DNA of 64,000 bases from an uncultured Acetatifactor sp. (GCA_934436435.1 CAKSAN010000004.1:144173-208172), one strand, 5' to 3'. Numbered from the stretch's first letter, positions 53,716 through 62,374 are shown. A program made the numbers and translations. The notes: generated by a model from the sequence alone, not told the origin.

Positions 53716-53774
53716 GTAACTATTCGGGTAGGTCTCGAAGAGACGATTTTGCGAATGAGGCTCTGAATAGTTAC
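53716..53774 (+). repeat. palindromic repeat element, short copy, after rplT
   Basis: A 59-base element with perfect ten-base terminal arms GTAACTATTC/GAATAGTTAC and an internal hairpin GTCTC-GAA-GAGAC. Bases 53747-53772 are identical to the reverse complement of 25970-25995, and the whole aligns with 49009-49068. It ends 20 bases before the next start codon. Confidence 0.82.
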
Positions 53775-53794
53775 TTATTTGGAAGGAGACGATT

Positions 53795-54025
53795 ATGATA
53801 AATCCCGGAATGATGATGAAACTGATGAATGCGAAGAATACTTTCGAGAGCAACCATCCCAAATTCGCAGCCTTCGTAAGCAGATTTTTTATGGGCGGAG
53901 CGATCACTGAAGGAACCATTATTGAGATCACGATCACAAGACCCGGCGAGGAACCCGTATCCACGAATCTGAAGGTACAGAAGTCTGATCTGGATCTGGT
54001 AGAGGAGCTTAAGAATCTGAGATGA
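53795..54025 (+). CDS. conserved hypothetical small protein
   Basis: A 76-residue protein starting MINPGMMMKLMNAKNTFESNHPKF, with EGTIIEITITRPGEEPVSTNLKVQKSDLDLVEELKNL at the end. I recall similar small proteins in Lachnospiraceae, of unknown function. It has a GGAAGGAG ribosome-binding site and its stop overlaps the ATG of the next HAD gene (ATGA), so they are co-translated. It may be read from the infC operon by read-through. Confidence 0.75.
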   Translation: MINPGMMMKLMNAKNTFESNHPKFAAFVSRFFMGGAITEGTIIEITITRPGEEPVSTNLKVQKSDLDLVEELKNLR

Positions 54026-54810
54026 AGATAATATTTTTTGATATTGACGGAACCCTGATAAGCGGTGGAAGCAGTCTCATGTCAGAGAGCACGAAAGAAG
54101 CGATCCGCACCGCAAGAGCCAATGGACATATCTGCATGATCAACACCGGACGCACCAAGCGGCTGGTAGGTGAGGATATCACCGGACAGGTGGAATTCGA
54201 TGGATTGCTGCTGGGCTGCGGAACCGAGATTGAGTACCGGGGAGAACGACTGATGCACAAGACCTTCACTCTGGAGGAATCACAGACAATCCTGGATACA
54301 ATGAAGAAATACCACGTGGATGCGATATTAGAAGGTTGTAGGGAGGATTATGCCCCCAGAGGAGAGGAAGTCTTTACACAGGCGTTTCGTGATATGGCAG
54401 AGGAGATCGCAGAGAGAAAATATGACCGCTATGCCAATGCTCTGGGGAATTTCGATAAACTGTATGCCTGCGCCGAGACTCCACAGGGGATGGAAGGCAT
54501 GAAGCGGGAACTTTCGGGGATCCTTGATTTTATCGACAGAGAGCATGGATATCACGAACTGGTGCCCCGCGGATATTCCAAAGCCACAGCGATCCGTTAT
54601 ATTACGGACTACCTGAAGATTTCCATGGAGAATACCGTAGCCATCGGTGACAGCAATAACGATCTGCCGATGTTAAAGTATGCCCACATCAGCATTGCCA
54701 TGGGCAATTCCAGCGAGGAAGTACTGGAAACTGCGGATTATATCACTACAGACGTGGATAAAGACGGCATCTGGAACGCTTTGAAGTGGTTAGGTGTGTT
54801 GGACAAATAA
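54022..54810 (+). CDS. Cof-type HAD phosphatase
   Basis: A 262-residue HAD-IIB hydrolase: motif I FFDIDGTLISGG, motif II in MINTGRTKR, a C2 cap (about 80-185), lysine in PRGYSKATAI and motif IV VAIGDSNNDLPML. Cof-like enzymes dephosphorylate sugar phosphates, nucleotides or related small molecules; the substrate is not predictable. It is translationally coupled to the preceding small gene. Confidence 0.9.
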   Translation: MKIIFFDIDGTLISGGSSLMSESTKEAIRTARANGHICMINTGRTKRLVGEDITGQVEFDGLLLGCGTEIEYRGERLMHKTFTLEESQTILDTMKKYHVDAILEGCREDYAPRGEEVFTQAFRDMAEEIAERKYDRYANALGNFDKLYACAETPQGMEGMKRELSGILDFIDREHGYHELVPRGYSKATAIRYITDYLKISMENTVAIGDSNNDLPMLKYAHISIAMGNSSEEVLETADYITTDVDKDGIWNALKWLGVLDK

Positions 54811-54871
54811 ATTTATAAAAATAGCACTGGAAAAATAGAGGAACATAAGTTATAATAAATATGTTCCGTTT

Positions 54872-54942
54872 GCAGATATGGTTCATCGGTAGAACGCTAG
54901 CTTCCCAAGCTGGAAAGGCGGGTTCGATTCCCGTTATCTGCT
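54872..54942 (+). tRNA. tRNA-Gly(CCC)
   Basis: A complete cloverleaf: acceptor GCAGATA/TATCTGC with T discriminator, D arm, anticodon stem CTAGC/GCTGG with loop TTCCCAA (anticodon CCC), T arm GCGGG-TTCGATT-CCCGT. CCA is not encoded. Confidence 0.95.
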
Positions 54943-55081
54943 TATTTGAATTTTTGTTGAAAGTGCGGGAAAGCCAGTATTTGTCGGTATTCCCGCACTT
55001 TTTGTTATTTCCGGATCAGAAGCGGTTTTACCTAAAAATGCAACACGTTTCTGCAAAATGCAACGCGACGTGCAACACATC

Positions 55082-55477
55082 TTACTGGTTCAATTTCTGA
55101 ATCAGAGCATCCTGCAATACCTGTGAAAAATTAACATTCATATCTGTAGCAGCTTCATTCAGCCATTCCGGAATGGAAAGAGTTTTTTTGACTGCTTTGG
55201 AGTTATGTTTTTTCTGGTAGGCTATGAGGTCAAAGGGAACAACCACACAGAAAGTATCAGAATCTAAAGTAATGGCGTAAGGTTCTGTGACCGGAGGAAG
55301 AGCCTCTCTGTTCTCTACACGGGAGACTACGGCAAGACCAAGTGCATCCCATGCCATTTCGTAGGCATCCTGCATATTTTCCCCCTGTGTCATACATTCG
55401 GGAAAATCCGGGAAAGTGATCCAAAAGCCTCCTTCTTCTGCTTTATGAAAAAGTGCCGGATAAAAAAGTTTTTTCAT
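55082..55477 (-). CDS. hicB: HicB-family antitoxin
   Basis: A 131-residue protein with an N-terminal HicB RNase H-like fold (FYPALFHKAEEGGFWITFPDFPECMTQGENMQDAYEMAWDAL) and a C-terminal ribbon-helix-helix-like segment (KTLSIPEWLNEAATDMNVNFSQVLQDALIQKL). It neutralises HicA and represses the operon. The ATG at 55477 follows GAGGAGA by about seven bases; the GTG upstream would include this site. It lies 25 bases downstream of hicA. Confidence 0.9.
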   Translation of the reverse strand: MKKLFYPALFHKAEEGGFWITFPDFPECMTQGENMQDAYEMAWDALGLAVVSRVENREALPPVTEPYAITLDSDTFCVVVPFDLIAYQKKHNSKAVKKTLSIPEWLNEAATDMNVNFSQVLQDALIQKLNQ

Positions 55478-55501
55478 TTTGGTTCTCCTCACTAATATTT
55501 G

Positions 55502-55690
55502 TTATTTTAAGCCAGCCTGTTTCAGAATTGCCTGTTCCAGGCCTTTCTTTATGTCTCTGCAATGATAAAGAACAATAACGGTTTTATGAGTATCGGTGTT
55601 CTTCAGCTTTATATGGGAGCCGTTCTGGCTGATAACAGCAAAACCGTTTTTTAATAGGAGTTTGATCATCTCCTGTGAGGTCATAGGCAT
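55502..55690 (-). CDS. hicA: HicA-family mRNA interferase toxin
   Basis: A 62-residue toxin with the dsRBD-like HicA fold: MTSQEMIKLLLKNGFAVISQNGSHIKLKN, in which the His of GSH is the catalytic residue, then VIVLYHCRDIKKGLEQAILKQAG. HicA cleaves mRNA. AAGGAG precedes the ATG at 55690; the longer upstream reading crosses the promoter and is rejected. Toxin-first order is typical of hicAB. Both genes look intact. Confidence 0.92.
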   Translation of the reverse strand: MPMTSQEMIKLLLKNGFAVISQNGSHIKLKNTDTHKTVIVLYHCRDIKKGLEQAILKQAGLK

Positions 55691-55720
55691 CTTTCGTATC
55701 TCCTTTCCTGCCTCAAATTC

Positions 55721-55772
55721 ATTATAGTACGTAATATTACGTATGTCAATGAGCAATACGTGATATTACATA
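55721..55772 (-). promoter_or_regulatory. hicAB promoter with two operators
   Basis: On the minus strand TTGACA and TATAAT are 17 bases apart, a perfect consensus. The spacer is filled by a perfect 16-bp palindrome TACGTAATATTACGTA (55728-55743). A second site (55757-55772), two changes away, lies 29 bases upstream. This is the expected layout for HicB autorepression. Confidence 0.85.
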
Positions 55773-55837
55773 CAAAAAGAACGAGGTAATAGTAGTGTGT
55801 TGGGGTAAAATAAAACTATACTTTGAAAAAACAGAAT

Positions 55838-55980
55838 ATTTCAGAATAGCATCAGCCGCCGAGTGTTCTACGGGATATTCAGTAAGGTGAACCTAGACAC
55901 TGGCGATACGGGCGAACCGCACTCCTCCCGGAACTGATGCCAAGGCTATTATATAACGATACGCAGAAGGACACAATGGG
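55838..55980 (-). ncRNA. candidate structured RNA between hicA and marR
   Basis: On the minus strand TTGTGT and TATAAT, 17 bases apart (near 55975-55945), precede a G/C-rich segment enclosed by GCATCAG/CTGATGC. Inside, GAGTG and TTC pair with GAACACTC across a bulge, and further short stems are possible. About 20 bases after the enclosing stem a run of six Ts follows. No protein-coding frame fits. I could not assign it to a known RNA class; a misread untranscribed region remains possible. Confidence 0.4.
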
Positions 55981-56009
55981 AAGTGTCTGTTTTGCGTAAT
56001 TTTTGTGGG

Positions 56010-56061
56010 TTGACAATAATCCGATTTCGGATTATAATGCCACTTAGTCCGAAATCGGATA
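56010..56061 (+). promoter_or_regulatory. MarR-operon promoter with two operators
   Basis: TTGACA and TATAAT are separated by 17 bases, a perfect consensus. AATCCGATTTCGGATT (56018-56033) fills the spacer and AGTCCGAAATCGGATA (56046-56061) covers the start of transcription, 28 bases apart. They should be the binding sites of the MarR protein encoded downstream. Confidence 0.82.
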
Positions 56062-56102
56062 AAAACAAAGAATAAATTTGAAATAACAGGAGGAAAGCAG
56101 GG

Positions 56103-56576
56103 ATGGAAGAAGGAAAAGGGAAATCCTTTGTGCAGATCGCATTGTACAATCAGCTGATCAAGGAGATGGACGACCTTTACAGGGTCTATGCAAAACACTG
56201 TAATCTGTCGGAGACGGCCTTCTGGATCCTGTACTGTATCCGTGAACGGGAAGAGGCCTTTACGCAGCGGGAGATCTGCGAATATTGGTTCTACACGCCC
56301 CAGACGGTGAACTCGGCATTGAAAAATATGACGGAGGAAGGCCTGCTTACTCTGCGGGCAGAAGAAGGCAACCGCAAGAACAAGAGGATCTATCTCACGG
56401 AGAAAGGAAAAGAAACCGTGGAGAGGATCGTGGTTCCGCTGATGGATGCGGAACGCCGGGCGCTGGCGGCGATAGGAGAGCAGGAGACAGAAGTGTTCCT
56501 GCAAGCCATGAAGAAACATACGCAATTGTTCCGGGGAGAAATAGAGGAACTGACCCGGCAGGGGGAGCCCACGTAA
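56103..56576 (+). CDS. MarR family transcriptional repressor
   Basis: A 157-residue winged-helix regulator: dimerisation helices at both ends and a wHTH in the middle (FTQREICEYWFYTPQTVNSALKNMTEEGLL, then the wing KNKRIYLTEKG). MarR proteins repress efflux genes and are released by small phenolic or drug-like ligands. AGGAGG precedes the start. It is in one transcript with the MATE gene downstream and has paired operators in its own promoter, so it probably represses this operon. Confidence 0.92.
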   Translation: MEEGKGKSFVQIALYNQLIKEMDDLYRVYAKHCNLSETAFWILYCIREREEAFTQREICEYWFYTPQTVNSALKNMTEEGLLTLRAEEGNRKNKRIYLTEKGKETVERIVVPLMDAERRALAAIGEQETEVFLQAMKKHTQLFRGEIEELTRQGEPT

Positions 56577-56688
56577 TTGCAGGAACCTCCGATGATGACA
56601 TGAAAAATTATGTCTGCACGATGTACGGAAGTACATGACGCGAAAGCGTCGGAATGCATGCAGACTACAGAAAGACATGGGGATTATT

Positions 56689-58020
56689 ATGAAAATACAG
56701 TTATCAGATCATTTTAGTTATAAGAGGCTGCTGCGTTTCGTGGCACCTTCCATTTTAATGTTGTTATGTACTTCGGTGTACAGCATCGTAGACGGCTTTT
56801 TTGTATCCAACTTTGTGGGAAAGACACCTTTTGCGGCATTGAATCTGGTCATGCCGGTGCTGATGGGGCTGGGAACCATCGGATTCATGGCAGGCACCGG
56901 AGGAAGTGCCGTGGTTTCCATGACGCTGGGAGAGGGAAAAAAAGAACTGGCCAACGAGTATTTTTCCCTGATCGTATATGTGACACTGGCAGCAACCATT
57001 GTGATAACACTGATCTGCTACGCGATAGCGCCGCAGATCGCGCTGGCATTGGGGGCAAACGGAGAACTGGAAGCGGACTGTGTGCGCTATTCCCGCATAC
57101 TGTATCTGTCGACCCCGGCGTTTGTCATGCAGTATTTGTTCCAAAGCTTTTTTATCGCGGCGGAGAAGCCGACGCTGAGCCTGAAAATAAATGTACTGGC
57201 AGGCCTGACCAACGCGGTGCTGGACTATGTACTGATCGTGGTATTCCCTCTGGGACTGGCGGGAGCTGCACTGGCTACCGCAGCGGGACAGATCGTCGGC
57301 GGAGTGATTCCGGTGATCTATTTTTCCAGAGAGAACAGCAGTCTGCTGCGGTTAGGAAAGACAAAGTGGCACGGAAAAGTCATCTGGCAGACCTGTACGA
57401 ACGGATCCTCGGAGCTGGTGACGAATATCTCTACCTCTATTGTGAGCATCCTCTATAATTTCCAGCTGATGGAGGCAGCAGGGGAGAACGGTGTGGCAGC
57501 TTACGGCATTATCATGTATGTGGACATTATTTTTATGACCCTGTATCTGGGATATTCCCTGGGCTCTGCACCTATCGTCAGCTTCCATTACGGTGCGGGC
57601 AATCACGCGGAACTGAAAAATCTGTGCCGGAAAAGTCTGGTCATTATATCCGCCTGTGGAGTGCTCCTGCTGACCGCGTCCCAGATCCTTGCCGGTCCTC
57701 TGGTGAAGATCTTCGCAAATTACGACCAGGAGCTGCTGGAAATGACCACCTGGGGCTTCCGGATCTACGCCATCGCCTTCCTTGTCCGTGGCATGAATGT
57801 CTGGGGATCCTCTTTCTTCACAGCATTGAACAACGGGGTTGTATCCGCAGCAATTTCCTTCCTGCGTACCTTCGTGTTCCAGATCGTCATTGTGCTGATC
57901 CTGCCGAAACTGATCGGCGTTACCGGCGTATGGCTGTCCATTGTGCTGGCGGAGTTCCTGGCGCTGTTTGTGACGATCGGCTTTTTGATCGCCAAGAGAA
58001 AACAATATCATTATGCTTAA
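56689..58020 (+). CDS. MATE family multidrug efflux transporter (MarR-linked)
   Basis: A 443-residue protein with about 12 membrane helices. The N-terminal half shows MLLCTSVYSIVDGFFVSNFVG and MAGTGGSAVVSMTLGEGKKE, as in the MepA-like branch of MATE transporters. It likely exports drugs or metabolites using a cation gradient. The ATG at 56689 has GGGGA seven bases upstream; the extra residues from 56635 include no Shine-Dalgarno. The linked MarR gene resembles the mepR-mepA arrangement. Confidence 0.9.
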   Translation: MKIQLSDHFSYKRLLRFVAPSILMLLCTSVYSIVDGFFVSNFVGKTPFAALNLVMPVLMGLGTIGFMAGTGGSAVVSMTLGEGKKELANEYFSLIVYVTLAATIVITLICYAIAPQIALALGANGELEADCVRYSRILYLSTPAFVMQYLFQSFFIAAEKPTLSLKINVLAGLTNAVLDYVLIVVFPLGLAGAALATAAGQIVGGVIPVIYFSRENSSLLRLGKTKWHGKVIWQTCTNGSSELVTNISTSIVSILYNFQLMEAAGENGVAAYGIIMYVDIIFMTLYLGYSLGSAPIVSFHYGAGNHAELKNLCRKSLVIISACGVLLLTASQILAGPLVKIFANYDQELLEMTTWGFRIYAIAFLVRGMNVWGSSFFTALNNGVVSAAISFLRTFVFQIVIVLILPKLIGVTGVWLSIVLAEFLALFVTIGFLIAKRKQYHYA

Positions 58021-58070
58021 AGCAATCCGGTGTAGCACATGGAAAACAGTGCGCGCCGGATTGTTTTCTT
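58021..58070 (+). terminator. terminator of the MarR-MATE operon
   Basis: CAATCCGG/CCGGATTG stem with a 25-base loop, followed by TTTTCTT. Confidence 0.75.
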
Positions 58071-58097
58071 GACAGAAAAATGGCAAATACTTATACT
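58069..58097 (+). promoter_or_regulatory. promoter of pepD
   Basis: TTGACA and TATACT separated by exactly 17 bases; the -35 overlaps the terminator's T-run. Confidence 0.75.
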
Positions 58098-58145
58098 GAA
58101 AGTGCGCCTGGTCGTCTAGAAAAGCGCAGAAATGAGGAAATGAAA

Positions 58146-59597
58146 ATGGGTGTTTTATCAGAGTTAGAACCGAAGAAAGTATTTTATTATTTTGAAGAGA
58201 TCACGAAGATTCCTCACGGATCCGGCAACGTGGGGCAGATCAGCAATTTCCTGGTGGATTTTGCAAAAGCACATCATCTCTTCTATATACAGGATGCCCT
58301 GAAAAATGTCATTATGGTCAAGGAGGCAACTCCCGGATACGAGAAGGAGCCGGTGGTGATCCTGCAAGGGCATATGGATATGGTGGCGGTGCAGACACCG
58401 GATTGCACCATGGATATGAAGACGGAAGGACTGAAAGTCGGCATCGATGGTGATAATGTCTATGCGGAGGGCACCAGTCTGGGTGGTGATGATGGTATCG
58501 CAGTGGCTTATGCTCTGGCATTATTGGATTCCGAAGATATGAAACATCCCCGGCTGGAAGTCATCATCACGGTGGATGAGGAAGTCGGCATGGATGGAGC
58601 CAGAGAGATCGACCTGTCCATGTTGCAGGGACATCGCATGATCAATCTGGACTCCGAGGACGAAGGCATTTTCCTGACCAGCTGTGCAGGCGGTGCCAGA
58701 GTAAACTGCCGTTTTCCCATGAAAAAACAGGAACTTACCGGTATTCGTTATGAACTGGAAGTTTCCGGCCTCCTGGGCGGACATTCCGGCGGAGAGATCC
58801 ACAAGGAGAGAGGCAATTCAAACTGCATTCTGGGAAGACTTCTGTGGAGGCTGTCTGAGAAAATGCCCGTAGGACTGGTATCTGCGGACGGAGGACTGGC
58901 AGACAATGCGATTCCCAGACAGACGAAAGCAGTAGTCGTAGTAGAGGAAAAAGATGCAGAAATCCTGGAACAGCAGGTAGCAGCACTGGCAGCGGAACTG
59001 GCAGACGAACTTGCTACCAAGGATCCGGATGCAAAGGTGACCGCAAAGAAACTGTCTGCGGCAGAAAGAAATGTCTGCGCAGCACCGGAAGAACTTAGAA
59101 GAGTGGCAGCCTTTTTACAGGCAACCCCCAACGGTGTACAGGCCATGAGTGCAGATATGCCGGGGCTGGTACAGACCTCCTTAAATCTGGGTATTTTGAA
59201 AGCGGATGCGGAAAGTTTACGCGCAGAGTATTCCGTCAGAAGCAGCGTGGAGACCGAGAAGGACAACCTGATCGCAAAGCTGGCAGCACTGGTGGAACTG
59301 ACAGGCGGTGACTATGTGGTGACCGGAGATTATCCCGGCTGGAAGTACCGCGTCCATTCTCCTCTGCGGGAAAAAATGGTGAAGCTGTATACGGAAATGT
59401 ACGGCACCGAGCCCAAGGTGGAGGCTATCCATGCAGGGCTGGAATGCGGACTGTTAGGCAGCAAGATCGCAGACCTCGACTGCGTATCCATGGGACCGGA
59501 TATGAAGGACATTCACACGACCGAGGAGACCTTAAGCATTTCTTCCACGAAGAGAGTATGGGAGTATCTGATAAGGGTACTGGAGACGAAGGACTGA
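58146..59597 (+). CDS. pepD: aminoacyl-histidine dipeptidase (PepD, M20)
   Basis: A 483-residue M20 metallopeptidase. Metal ligands are seen in LQGHMDMVAV (His, Asp), SLGGDDGIA, VDEEVGMDGA (catalytic Glu and ligand Glu) and the final HAGLECGLLGSK region. The lid domain (about 205-390) begins after SGLLGGHSGGEIHKERGN. It cleaves Xaa-His and similar dipeptides in the cytoplasm. ATG 58146 lies eight bases after GAGG, which favours it over ATG 58140; the long upstream frame overlaps the MATE gene and is spurious. Confidence 0.93.
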   Translation: MGVLSELEPKKVFYYFEEITKIPHGSGNVGQISNFLVDFAKAHHLFYIQDALKNVIMVKEATPGYEKEPVVILQGHMDMVAVQTPDCTMDMKTEGLKVGIDGDNVYAEGTSLGGDDGIAVAYALALLDSEDMKHPRLEVIITVDEEVGMDGAREIDLSMLQGHRMINLDSEDEGIFLTSCAGGARVNCRFPMKKQELTGIRYELEVSGLLGGHSGGEIHKERGNSNCILGRLLWRLSEKMPVGLVSADGGLADNAIPRQTKAVVVVEEKDAEILEQQVAALAAELADELATKDPDAKVTAKKLSAAERNVCAAPEELRRVAAFLQATPNGVQAMSADMPGLVQTSLNLGILKADAESLRAEYSVRSSVETEKDNLIAKLAALVELTGGDYVVTGDYPGWKYRVHSPLREKMVKLYTEMYGTEPKVEAIHAGLECGLLGSKIADLDCVSMGPDMKDIHTTEETLSISSTKRVWEYLIRVLETKD

Positions 59598-59678
59598 GAA
59601 GTGGTAGTCCTGCAATAGCGTAAATTACGACAGAAAGGGATCCGCCTGAGATAGAAGCGGCGGAAGTGTTATATAAAA

Positions 59679-60722
59679 ATGAGCGATAAGATTTTATTCC
59701 AGTGTGATTATAATGAGGGAGCGCATCCCAAGGTGCTGGAGCGTCTGGTGCAGACTAATATGGAGCAGACACCGGGCTACAGTGAAGACAAATACTGTGA
59801 GATGGCGAGAGAAAAGATCCGTAAGGTCTGCGAGGATGACAGTCTTGCAGTCCATTTTCTGGTAGGTGGAACCCAGACCAATGTCACCGTAATCAATGCG
59901 GCACTGCGTAAACATCAGGGCGTGCTCTGCGCCACCACAGGACATATCAATGTTCATGAGACCGGTGCGGTGGAAGCCTGCGGACATAAGGTGCTGGGGC
60001 TGGAAAGTCCCGACGGCAAGATCATGGCAGCACAGGTGGCAGAGGCCTACGAAGCCCATATTCACAACGACAGCTTTGAACATATGGTACAGCCGAAAAT
60101 GGTGTACATTTCCAATCCCACAGAAGTGGGAACCATTTACAGCAAAGCGGAACTGACCGCCCTGTCTGTGACTTGCCATAAATACGGGCTGTATCTGTTC
60201 CTGGACGGTGCCCGTCTGGGGTACGGTCTGGCAGCACCGGACAATGATCTGACATTGCCGGAAATTGCGGCACTTTGTGATGTCTTTTACATCGGAGGAA
60301 CCAAGGTCGGCGCACTGTTCGGAGAAGCCGTAGTGATCCGGAACCCGGAGCTGGCCCGGGATTTCCGGTATATTATCAAACAGAATGGCGGAATGTTAGC
60401 CAAGGGAAGACTGCTGGGACTGCAGTTTGACGCTCTTTTCACAGATGACCTCTATCAGGAGATCTCTGCCCATGCCATTGCCATGGCGGAGAAACTGCGC
60501 ACGGCATTTACGGCGAAGGGTTACACTTATCTGGCTCCCAACCGGACGAATCAGATCTTCGTGGTTTTGCCGGATGCGCACCTTGAGAAAATAGCGGAGC
60601 AGTTCGAGTACAGCTATGACCAGCGGATCGATGCCACACACAGCTGCGTGCGCTTCTGCACCAGCTGGGCTACGAAAGAGGAAAATGTGGATGCACTGAT
60701 CCGATGTGTGGAACAGCTGTAA
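59679..60722 (+). CDS. threonine aldolase-like PLP enzyme (beta-eliminating lyase family)
   Basis: A 347-residue fold-type I PLP enzyme. DYNEGAHPKVLERLVQTN starts the protein, HINVHETGAVEACGHKV and LFLDGARLGYGL follow, and the Schiff-base lysine is in FYIGGTKVGALFGE. This is the low-specificity threonine aldolase group, which splits threonine/allo-threonine into glycine and acetaldehyde; related members act as other beta-eliminating lyases. It follows pepD by 81 bases, with a weak GGAAG site. Exact substrate uncertain. Confidence 0.88.
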   Translation: MSDKILFQCDYNEGAHPKVLERLVQTNMEQTPGYSEDKYCEMAREKIRKVCEDDSLAVHFLVGGTQTNVTVINAALRKHQGVLCATTGHINVHETGAVEACGHKVLGLESPDGKIMAAQVAEAYEAHIHNDSFEHMVQPKMVYISNPTEVGTIYSKAELTALSVTCHKYGLYLFLDGARLGYGLAAPDNDLTLPEIAALCDVFYIGGTKVGALFGEAVVIRNPELARDFRYIIKQNGGMLAKGRLLGLQFDALFTDDLYQEISAHAIAMAEKLRTAFTAKGYTYLAPNRTNQIFVVLPDAHLEKIAEQFEYSYDQRIDATHSCVRFCTSWATKEENVDALIRCVEQL

Positions 60723-60856
60723 GATGCCGGCCGAAAGGGATCACAAGACAAGAACACAGGCAGCGGGGAAGATCTCATGCCTGCTTGGATTTCCTTGGGA
60801 AAACCCTGGAAGTTGTATCTGGATGGTAAGATAGGCGAAGAATATAGGAAGAGAGG

Positions 60857-60893
60857 ATTCCGCAGGCTGGAAAAGGCTTGCGGAGTTTTTTAT
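60857..60893 (+). terminator. terminator after the aldolase-like gene
   Basis: CCGCAGGC/GGCTTGCGG stem (imperfect) followed by six Ts. The ~120 bases between the stop codon and this hairpin show no gene. Confidence 0.7.
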
Positions 60894-60919
60894 GCATACC
60901 ACTACATAAAAATGTGCAT

Positions 60920-61009
60920 ATGCACAAAAAATAGTAATGGCTATTGAATCAGAGTAAATTTGATGCTAAAATAACATTACTTAAAAATGTAAAAATGCAC
61001 AAAAAATAG
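60920..61009. repeat. 15-bp direct repeat upstream of the DUF4143 gene
   Basis: ATGCACAAAAAATAG occurs at 60920-60934 and again at 60995-61009, 75 bases apart. The second copy contains the end of the ribosome-binding region. A role as an operator pair is possible but unproven. Confidence 0.55.
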
Positions 61010-61019
61010 GAGCGACATT

Positions 61020-62273
61020 GTGGAAATCAGACGAGATGGGTACTTGGAACAACTGAAACTCAGAAAAGACAACGGAATGATCAAGATTATCACGGGAATC
61101 CGGCGTTGTGGAAAATCTTTTCTACTATTTGTATTGTTTAAGAAATATTTGCTGGAAAATGGCGTGGACAATGAGCATATTATTGAGATTGCTTTAGATG
61201 GCATTGAGAATGAGGAACTGCGGGATCCGAAGAAGTGTTACCAGTATATAAAAGATGCCATGAAGGATGAACAGAAGTATTATTTGCTGTTGGATGAAGT
61301 GCAGTTTATGCCCAGATTCGAAGAAGTACTGAACAGTCTGCTTCGCATAAGCAACATAGATGTATATGTGACCGGAAGCAATTCGAAGTTTTTGTCCAGT
61401 GATATTGTAACCGAATTCAGAGGCAGAGGCGATGAAATCAGAATATATCCGCTGTCCTTTGCTGAATTTTATGCCGCTTATGGCGGGGACTATGATGATG
61501 CCTGGGACGAGTATATGATATACGGAGGGCTTCCACAGGTGGTACAGTTTTCCACGGAAAGACAGAAGGCGGAGTATTTAAAGAATATTTTTACCAACGT
61601 CTATCTTAGGGATGTGGTGGAGCGAAACAAACTCCAGAATGTTGATGAGATCGGAACTCTGGTGGATATTCTTGCATCTGCCATCGGAACGCCCACAAAT
61701 CCCACCAGAATATCGAATACCTTCAAAAGTGAGCGGGGCGTTAATTACACGAATAAAACGATTGCTAATCATATTGATTATCTGGCGGAAGCCTTTTTGA
61801 TCTCAAAAGCCGAAAGATATGACATTAAAGGCAGAAAGTATGTGGGAGCAAATCTGAAATATTATTTTACCGATCTGGGACTTAGAAATGCCAGACTGAA
61901 CTTCCGGCAGCAGGAGCCCACACACATTATGGAGAACATTGTCTGTAATGAACTCCTTGTGAGAGGATATAATGTGGATGTCGGTATTGTGGAAACATCT
62001 GCAAAAAACAATGAAGGAAAGAGAGTCCACAAACAACTGGAAGTTGACTTTGTTGTAAATCAGGGCAGTCAGAGATATTATATCCAGGTAGCCTATGATA
62101 TGACTTCGGAGGAAAAGCAGGCCCAGGAATTCAACTCCCTGAGAAATATTCCGGATTCGTTTAAGAAAATCGTCATAGTAAACGGTACGAAGAAACCCTG
62201 GAGAAATGAGGAAGGATTTGTGATTATGGGGATGAAGTATTTTCTGTTGAATGAGGATAGTCTGGAATTCTAA
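61020..62273 (+). CDS. AAA ATPase with C-terminal DUF4143 domain
   Basis: A 417-residue protein: N-terminal AAA_14-type ATPase (about 1-170) with Walker A GIRRCGKSFLL and Walker B YYLLLDEVQF, arginines in EFRGRGDEIRI, and a C-terminal DUF4143 domain (about 200-400) whose LEVDFVVNQ...YYIQVAYD pattern resembles a PD-(D/E)XK nuclease core. Such ATPases are common, often in multiple copies, and of unknown function; a defence or mobile origin is often suspected. It starts with GTG at 61020, seven bases after TAGGAG. The region is more A/T-rich than the rest of the window. Confidence 0.88.
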   Translation: MEIRRDGYLEQLKLRKDNGMIKIITGIRRCGKSFLLFVLFKKYLLENGVDNEHIIEIALDGIENEELRDPKKCYQYIKDAMKDEQKYYLLLDEVQFMPRFEEVLNSLLRISNIDVYVTGSNSKFLSSDIVTEFRGRGDEIRIYPLSFAEFYAAYGGDYDDAWDEYMIYGGLPQVVQFSTERQKAEYLKNIFTNVYLRDVVERNKLQNVDEIGTLVDILASAIGTPTNPTRISNTFKSERGVNYTNKTIANHIDYLAEAFLISKAERYDIKGRKYVGANLKYYFTDLGLRNARLNFRQQEPTHIMENIVCNELLVRGYNVDVGIVETSAKNNEGKRVHKQLEVDFVVNQGSQRYYIQVAYDMTSEEKQAQEFNSLRNIPDSFKKIVIVNGTKKPWRNEEGFVIMGMKYFLLNEDSLEF

Positions 62274-62318
62274 TTACCGGAAATATTTTAAGATATTTAT
62301 CATTATATAAGCATATGG

Positions 62319-62374
62319 AAAACCTTATCAATTTTGGATTATCCACTGATATCTGATGTTGGTAAGGTTTTTTT
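62319..62374 (+). terminator. terminator of the DUF4143 gene
   Basis: AAACCTTATC ... GGTAAGGTTT stem followed by a T-run. Confidence 0.7.

Noticed and set aside
55893..56149. Minus-strand protein fragments across the hicA-marR gap
   Set aside because: The frames end in the middle of the structured G/C-rich segment, show no domain pattern and run antisense to the marR start region.
57624..58140. Long open frame upstream of and in frame with pepD (would give 657 residues)
   Set aside because: It overlaps the end of the MATE gene in another frame, crosses a terminator and a consensus promoter, and its translation is Arg/Cys-rich and unlike M20 peptidases.
60920..61009. Two direct repeats considered as the start of a CRISPR-like array
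   Set aside because: Only two short copies, 75 bases apart, A/T-rich, with no third copy and no cas genes.
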